Shown here: positions 60,508-64,000 of the stretch, one piece after another
Position numbering within the stretch: the first letter of the stretch is position 1
How the letters are laid out: each line of letters starts with the position of its first letter
NCBI RefSeq assembly: GCF_015354245.1
Contig: NZ_JADKYZ010000011.1
Location: 124,001-188,000 of the forward strand
Source: Diaphorobacter caeni
GTDB lineage: Bacteria > Pseudomonadota > Gammaproteobacteria > Burkholderiales > Burkholderiaceae_C
Direction of reading: 5' to 3'
Length of the DNA stretch: 64,000 nt
The notes under the pieces: model-generated
What the model saw: only the letters and a program-made list of their open reading frames with translations
What the model was told of the DNA's origin: nothing
The model's database searches: none
Program-made: the position numbers and the translations under genes

Positions 60508-61302
60508 TCAGCTCAACAGCAGCGCGTCGTCCGACAGCTTTTCGCCACGCACCTTCTCGAACATCTGCAGCAGATCGGGCACGTCAGTGCGCGCGCGTTC
60601 CTCGCCAGAGATGTCGAGCACCACCTGGCCCTGATGCAGCATCACCGTGCGCTGGCCGACGTCGAGCGCCTGACGCATGCTGTGGGTGACCATCATGGTG
60701 GTGAGCTTGTTCTCGGCGACGATGCGGTCGGTGAGCTTGAGCACGAAATCGGCGGTACGCGGATCGAGCGCGGCGGTGTGCTCGTCGAGCAGCAGAATGC
60801 GCGAGGGCTGGAGCGCCGCCATCAGCAGACTCACCGCCTGGCGCTGGCCGCCGGAGAGCAGACCGATGCGGTCGGTCAGGCGGTTTTCGAGGCCAAGGCC
60901 AAGGATGGACAGGCGCTCACGGTACAGCTCGCGGTTGGACTTCTTGACCGCGCCCGAGAGGCCACGGCGCGTGCCGCGCTGGTGGGCCAGGGCCATGTTC
61001 TCTTCGATGGTCAGGTCTTCGCAGGTGCCGGCCATCGGGTCCTGGAACACGCGGGCCACGCGGGTGGCGCGTGACCAGACGGGCAGACGGGTCACGTCCT
61101 CGTTGTCGATCTTGATGGTGCCGGTGTCCACGCCCAGGTCGCCCGAGATGGCGTTGAGGAAGGTGGACTTGCCCGCGCCGTTGGAGCCGATGACGGTGAC
61201 GAACTGGCCGGCCGGGATCTCCAGCGTCATGCCGCGCAGCGCGCGGGTTTCGATGGGGGTGCCGGGGTTGAAGGTGATGAAGAGGTCTTTTGCGCTCAGC
61301 AT
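60508..61302 (-). CDS. ABC transporter ATPase of the TrpXYZ-like family
   Basis: This 264-residue protein has Walker A GSNGAGKST (39-47), signature LLSGGQRQAVSLLMAAL and Walker B ILLLDEHTAALDP. It belongs to the uncharacterised ATPases that accompany ABC_sub_bind-type receptors, for which streptococcal TrpXYZ (tryptophan) is the known example. It lies 36 bases after the permease gene at the end of the operon. Confidence 0.88.
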   Translation of the reverse strand: MLSAKDLFITFNPGTPIETRALRGMTLEIPAGQFVTVIGSNGAGKSTFLNAISGDLGVDTGTIKIDNEDVTRLPVWSRATRVARVFQDPMAGTCEDLTIEENMALAHQRGTRRGLSGAVKKSNRELYRERLSILGLGLENRLTDRIGLLSGGQRQAVSLLMAALQPSRILLLDEHTAALDPRTADFVLKLTDRIVAENKLTTMMVTHSMRQALDVGQRTVMLHQGQVVLDISGEERARTDVPDLLQMFEKVRGEKLSDDALLLS

Positions 61303-61338
61303 GATGATGACTTCCTTTTTATCGTTGTTCTGAAAGCA

Positions 61339-62226
61339 TCAGGAGCCGCGCTTGGCCAGCTTGCGCTTGAGCTGCGGAATGACGAGAGCGATGGTCACGA
61401 GCACGGCGGTGACCAGATTCAAGTCCTGAGCCTTCAGGCCGATGAAGTCGCTGTTGAGAGCGAGAGCGATGAAGAAACGGTAGACGATGGCGCCGATGAT
61501 CACGGCCAGAGTCGCGTATACGAGGCGGCGCGACGGCAGGATGGATTCGCCCACGATCACGGCGGCCAGACCGATCACGATGGTGCCGATGCCCATGGAG
61601 GCATCTGCGCCGCCCTGGGTCTGTGCGAACAGCGCACCGGCCAGCGCGACCAGCGCGTTGGACACGGCCATGCCCAGCAGCACCATGGCGCCGGTGTTGA
61701 TGCCCTGCGCGCGCGCCATGCGGGCATTGGAGCCGGTGGAGCGGATCGCGAGGCCGCGCTCGGTGTAGAAGAACCAGTCCATGATCAGCTTGGCGGCGAT
61801 CACGATCAGCAGCAGCAGGGCGGGGCGCGCCCAGTAGTCGGGCATGCTCTCGGGCTGGAGAATGGTGAAGATGGTGGCGTCGTTGATCAGCGGCACGTTC
61901 GGGCCGCCCATGATGCGCAGGTTCACCGAGTACAGCGCGATCATCATCAGGATGGAAGCCAGCAGATCCATGATCTTGAGCTTCACGTTGAGCCAGCCGG
62001 TCATGAGGCCGGCGATCGCGCCCGCTGCGGCAGCCGCCAGCGTCGCGAGAAAGGGGTTGTAGCCGCCGGCGATCAGCACGGCGCAGACTGCGCCACCCAG
62101 CGGGAAACTTCCGTCCACTGTCAGGTCGGGAAAGCGCAACAGGCGAAAGGAGATGAGAACGCCCAGCGCGACCAGGCTGTAAATCAAGCCGATCTCAACG
62201 GCGCCCAACAGTGAAAAAAGAGACAT
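61339..62226 (-). CDS. ABC transporter permease of the TrpXYZ-like family
   Basis: The protein has 295 residues from the ATG at 62226 (MSLFSLLGAVEIGLIYSLVALGVLISFRLLRFPDLTVDGSFPLGGAV). About eight or nine membrane helices are seen, of the branched-chain/ribose permease fold. The LTVDGSF motif is typical of this subgroup. A strong terminator-like hairpin separates it from the binding-protein gene upstream, so it may be expressed at a lower level than that gene. Confidence 0.88.
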   Translation of the reverse strand: MSLFSLLGAVEIGLIYSLVALGVLISFRLLRFPDLTVDGSFPLGGAVCAVLIAGGYNPFLATLAAAAAGAIAGLMTGWLNVKLKIMDLLASILMMIALYSVNLRIMGGPNVPLINDATIFTILQPESMPDYWARPALLLLIVIAAKLIMDWFFYTERGLAIRSTGSNARMARAQGINTGAMVLLGMAVSNALVALAGALFAQTQGGADASMGIGTIVIGLAAVIVGESILPSRRLVYATLAVIIGAIVYRFFIALALNSDFIGLKAQDLNLVTAVLVTIALVIPQLKRKLAKRGS

Positions 62227-62240
62227 GGACGGTAGTGTCT

Positions 62241-62280
62241 GAAAAAAACAAAGCAGGAGCCATGTGTGCACGGCTCCTGC
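62241..62280 (-). terminator. intercistronic intrinsic terminator
   Basis: GCAGGAGCC (62253-62261) and GGCTCCTGC (62272-62280) are perfect nine-base arms around a ten-base loop. On the minus strand the stem is followed by TTTGTTTTTTT. It sits between the binding-protein and permease genes. Confidence 0.85.
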
Positions 62281-62332
62281 ATGGATTCGCCGCAGTCATG
62301 ACGGGGTAAGTCATGACTGTAGCCGTAAGTGC

Positions 62333-63301
62333 TTACTGCACCACTTGAGCGGCGGACTTGATCAGCTCTTCGGAGAGCTTCACGCCCTGCTTTTCGGCGG
62401 CGGTCGGGTTCACGTACAGCTCGGTCTTGTTGGAGACTTCGGGCTTGATCGTGCCTGGCTTTTCACCCTTGAGCAGGCGAACCACCATCTGGCCGGTCTG
62501 CAGGCCCAGATCCTTGTAGTTCACGCCCAGAGCGGCAATCGCGCCACGCTTGACGGAGTCGGTGTCCGAGGCGATCAGCGGCAGCTTGGCGTCCTGACCC
62601 ACCTTCACGAGCGACTCGTAGGCCGAGACGACGTTGTTGTCGGTGTTGGTGTAGATCACGTCGACCTTGCCGACCAGACTGCGGGCAGCGGTGCCCACGT
62701 CCACCGAGCGGGGAGCGGCGGCTTCGACCAGCGTCATGCCGTGCTTGGGCAGCAGCGTCTTGAGTTCCTTGACCACCACGGCGGAGTTGGCTTCACCGGG
62801 GTTGAAGACCATGCCGACCTTCTTGGCGTTCGGCACGACCTTCTTGATCAGGTCGATCTGCGGCTCGAGCTTGAGCAGGTCGGACACGCCGGTCACGTTG
62901 GTCTTGGAGGGTTCCCAGTTCTTCACCAGCTTGGCGGCGACGGGGTCGGTCACGGCGGAGAACACCACCGGCACGTCCTTGGTGGCGGACACCACGGCCT
63001 GCGCGGACGGGGTGGCGATGGCCACGATGGCGTCAGGCTTGTCGCCCACGAACTTGCGCGCGATCTGAGCGGCGGTGCCCGGATTGCCCTGGGCGCTCTG
63101 GTATTGCCACTTCAGGTTTTTGCCTTCTTCGTAACCGGCGGCCTTCAGGCTTTCCTTCACACCGTCACGGATGGCGTCCAGCGCCGGATGCTCGACGATG
63201 GCGGTCACGGCAACGGACTTCTCCTGTGCCTGTGCCACGGGGGCGATGGCGGCCATTGCAAGCGCCAGTGCGCCAAGGGGTGCCCAAGACAATTTGTTCA
63301 T
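62333..63301 (-). CDS. ABC transporter substrate-binding protein (ABC_sub_bind, TrpX-like)
   Basis: This 322-residue protein has a signal peptide MNKLSWAPLGALALAMAAIAPVAQAQ. The mature part shows VAVTAIVEHPALDAIRDGVKESLKAAGYEEGKNLKWQYQSAQGNPGTAAQIARKFVGDKPDAIVAIATPSAQA, the standard opening of this family. It binds its ligand in the periplasm. Aromatic amino acids are the ligands known for related systems, but the ligand here is not shown. It is the first gene of the three-gene transporter. Confidence 0.9.
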   Translation of the reverse strand: MNKLSWAPLGALALAMAAIAPVAQAQEKSVAVTAIVEHPALDAIRDGVKESLKAAGYEEGKNLKWQYQSAQGNPGTAAQIARKFVGDKPDAIVAIATPSAQAVVSATKDVPVVFSAVTDPVAAKLVKNWEPSKTNVTGVSDLLKLEPQIDLIKKVVPNAKKVGMVFNPGEANSAVVVKELKTLLPKHGMTLVEAAAPRSVDVGTAARSLVGKVDVIYTNTDNNVVSAYESLVKVGQDAKLPLIASDTDSVKRGAIAALGVNYKDLGLQTGQMVVRLLKGEKPGTIKPEVSNKTELYVNPTAAEKQGVKLSEELIKSAAQVVQ

Positions 63302-63526
63302 TCTCTTTGATCTCCAGTCGGAAGGTTGTCAATTCCTGATGTCGTGCAGGCCGGGAACGGTGTTTCGGGGTTTCGTTTCTGCACGGAGGCAGAAGTCTAC
63401 AACCTGTCACGCAATCTTCTAGTATGCGCGCACCAAGTCGTTGGAGAAACCGTGGTTAATCCCTGTATTGGTAAATCCGAAACAATGATTTTGTGGGATT
63501 CGCGACAAAATGACGGTTTCATGACG

Positions 63527-63566
63527 CAAAAAAGGCACATGCGCCCGAATCGGGCCCATGTGCCTT
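63527..63566 (-). terminator. intrinsic terminator of the ETF-QO gene
   Basis: AAGGCACATG (63532-63541) and CATGTGCCTT (63557-63566) are perfect ten-base arms with a smaller GCCCGA/TCGGGC stem between them. On the minus strand the stem runs into TTTTTTG. It begins 12 bases after the stop codon of the ETF-QO gene. Confidence 0.88.
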
Positions 63567-63578
63567 CGCGGGCGATGC

Positions 63579-64000
63579 TTACATTCCGGAGTAGTTCGGG
63601 CCGCCGCCGCCTTCGGGTGTCACCCAGACGATGTTCTGCGTCGGGTCCTTGATGTCGCAGGTCTTGCAGTGCACGCAGTTCTGCGCGTTGATCTGCAGGC
63701 GCTCGGCCTTGCCGCCCTTGGCCTCGTCGGGCACGAATTCGTACACGCCGGCCGGGCAGTAGCGCGACTCGGGTCCGGCGTACTTGGCGAGGTTGATGTT
63801 CACCGGCACGCTGGCGTCCTTGAGCGTCAGGTGGGCAGGCTGGTCTTCCGAGTGGTTGGTGTTGCTGATGAACACGCTCGAGAGACGGTCGAAGGTCAGC
63901 TTGCCATCGGGCTTGGGATAGACGATGGGCTTGCAGTCCGCTGCGGGCTTGAGGTAGGCGTGGTCGGGCTTGTCGCGGTGCAGCGTCCATGGAATGTGGC
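63579..64000 (-). CDS. electron transfer flavoprotein-ubiquinone oxidoreductase, C-terminal part
   Basis: The gene continues past the window end; the last 140 or so codons are here. The part seen reads [19 protein letters not shown], then [22 protein letters not shown], then [30 protein letters not shown] and [10 protein letters not shown]. The Cys residues (C of RYCPAG plus the CVHCKTC group) hold the [4Fe-4S] cluster. The enzyme passes electrons from acyl-CoA and other flavin dehydrogenases, through ETF, to ubiquinone at the inner membrane. Apparent starts inside this stretch are not real starts, since homology continues upstream. A strong terminator follows. Confidence 0.95.
   Translation of the reverse strand, partial: HIPWTLHRDKPDHAYLKPAADCKPIVYPKPDGKLTFDRLSSVFISNTNHSEDQPAHLTLKDASVPVNINLAKYAGPESRYCPAGVYEFVPDEAKGGKAERLQINAQNCVHCKTCDIKDPTQNIVWVTPEGGGGPNYSGM

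Noticed and set aside
1-64000. CRISPR arrays, tRNA or rRNA genes, insertion sequences, prophage
   Set aside because: No regularly spaced repeats, transposase-like genes with inverted ends, or recognisable RNA-gene sequences were seen on either strand by reading. A tRNA scan was not possible.

Overview
The window is high-GC DNA with closely packed genes. It most likely comes from a betaproteobacterium of the order Burkholderiales, probably the family Comamonadaceae. The evidence is two Bug-type tricarboxylate receptors without their membrane partners, many LysR regulators, VanB/phthalate-type oxygenase partners, and a hairpin-rich intergenic repeat that I recall from that family. No rRNA, tRNA, CRISPR array, insertion sequence or prophage was seen. 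The first and last genes are cut by the window ends.

Bases 1-20300 are mostly catabolic. Bases 1-5050 carry an acyl-CoA ligase tail, a citryl-CoA lyase-like protein, a CaiB/BaiF enzyme, an iron-type alcohol dehydrogenase, a Bug receptor and a flavin reductase-like protein. A hemerythrin, a GntR regulator and an MFS carrier follow. Next comes a long minus-strand set read from about 16.9 kb down to 8.2 kb: aldehyde dehydrogenase, Rieske oxygenase, VanB-type reductase, GMC oxidoreductase, sulfatase, TauE/SafE exporter and two DUF202 proteins. The MFS gene and this operon share an identical 15-base site upstream, so they probably form one regulon, perhaps for a sulfate ester that also needs oxygenation. 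A LysR/Bug divergent pair and a TPR protein close this part.

Bases 20300-28700 hold a two-component system and a minus-strand cluster: TonB-dependent receptor, two exported proteins of unknown function (one an internal tandem duplication), a YncE-like beta-propeller and a small exported protein. This looks like an outer-membrane uptake system of unknown substrate. A LysR-controlled operon follows (isochorismatase-like hydrolase, XapX protein, amidohydrolase, DoxX, DUF1275). After it come RtcB and a PAS-PAS-GGDEF protein.

Bases 37400-48300 are about metals and cofactors. A Fur box precedes a FecI-type sigma factor, FecR, a FecA-like receptor and a PepSY membrane protein. A cobalamin riboswitch precedes a FecBCDE/BtuFCD-like ABC transporter, a pseudoazurin and an OprD-type porin.

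Bases 48300-52500 form an accessory patch: GNAT acetyltransferase, pentapeptide-repeat protein, Fic protein and a degenerate tyrosine recombinase around an AT-rich spacer. The rest is transport: a TRAP system with an attenuator-like leader, an Lrp regulator, an amino-acid permease, a LysR/MFS efflux pair, and a TrpXYZ-like ABC transporter with two clear terminators. The window ends in the 3' part of the ETF-ubiquinone oxidoreductase gene.
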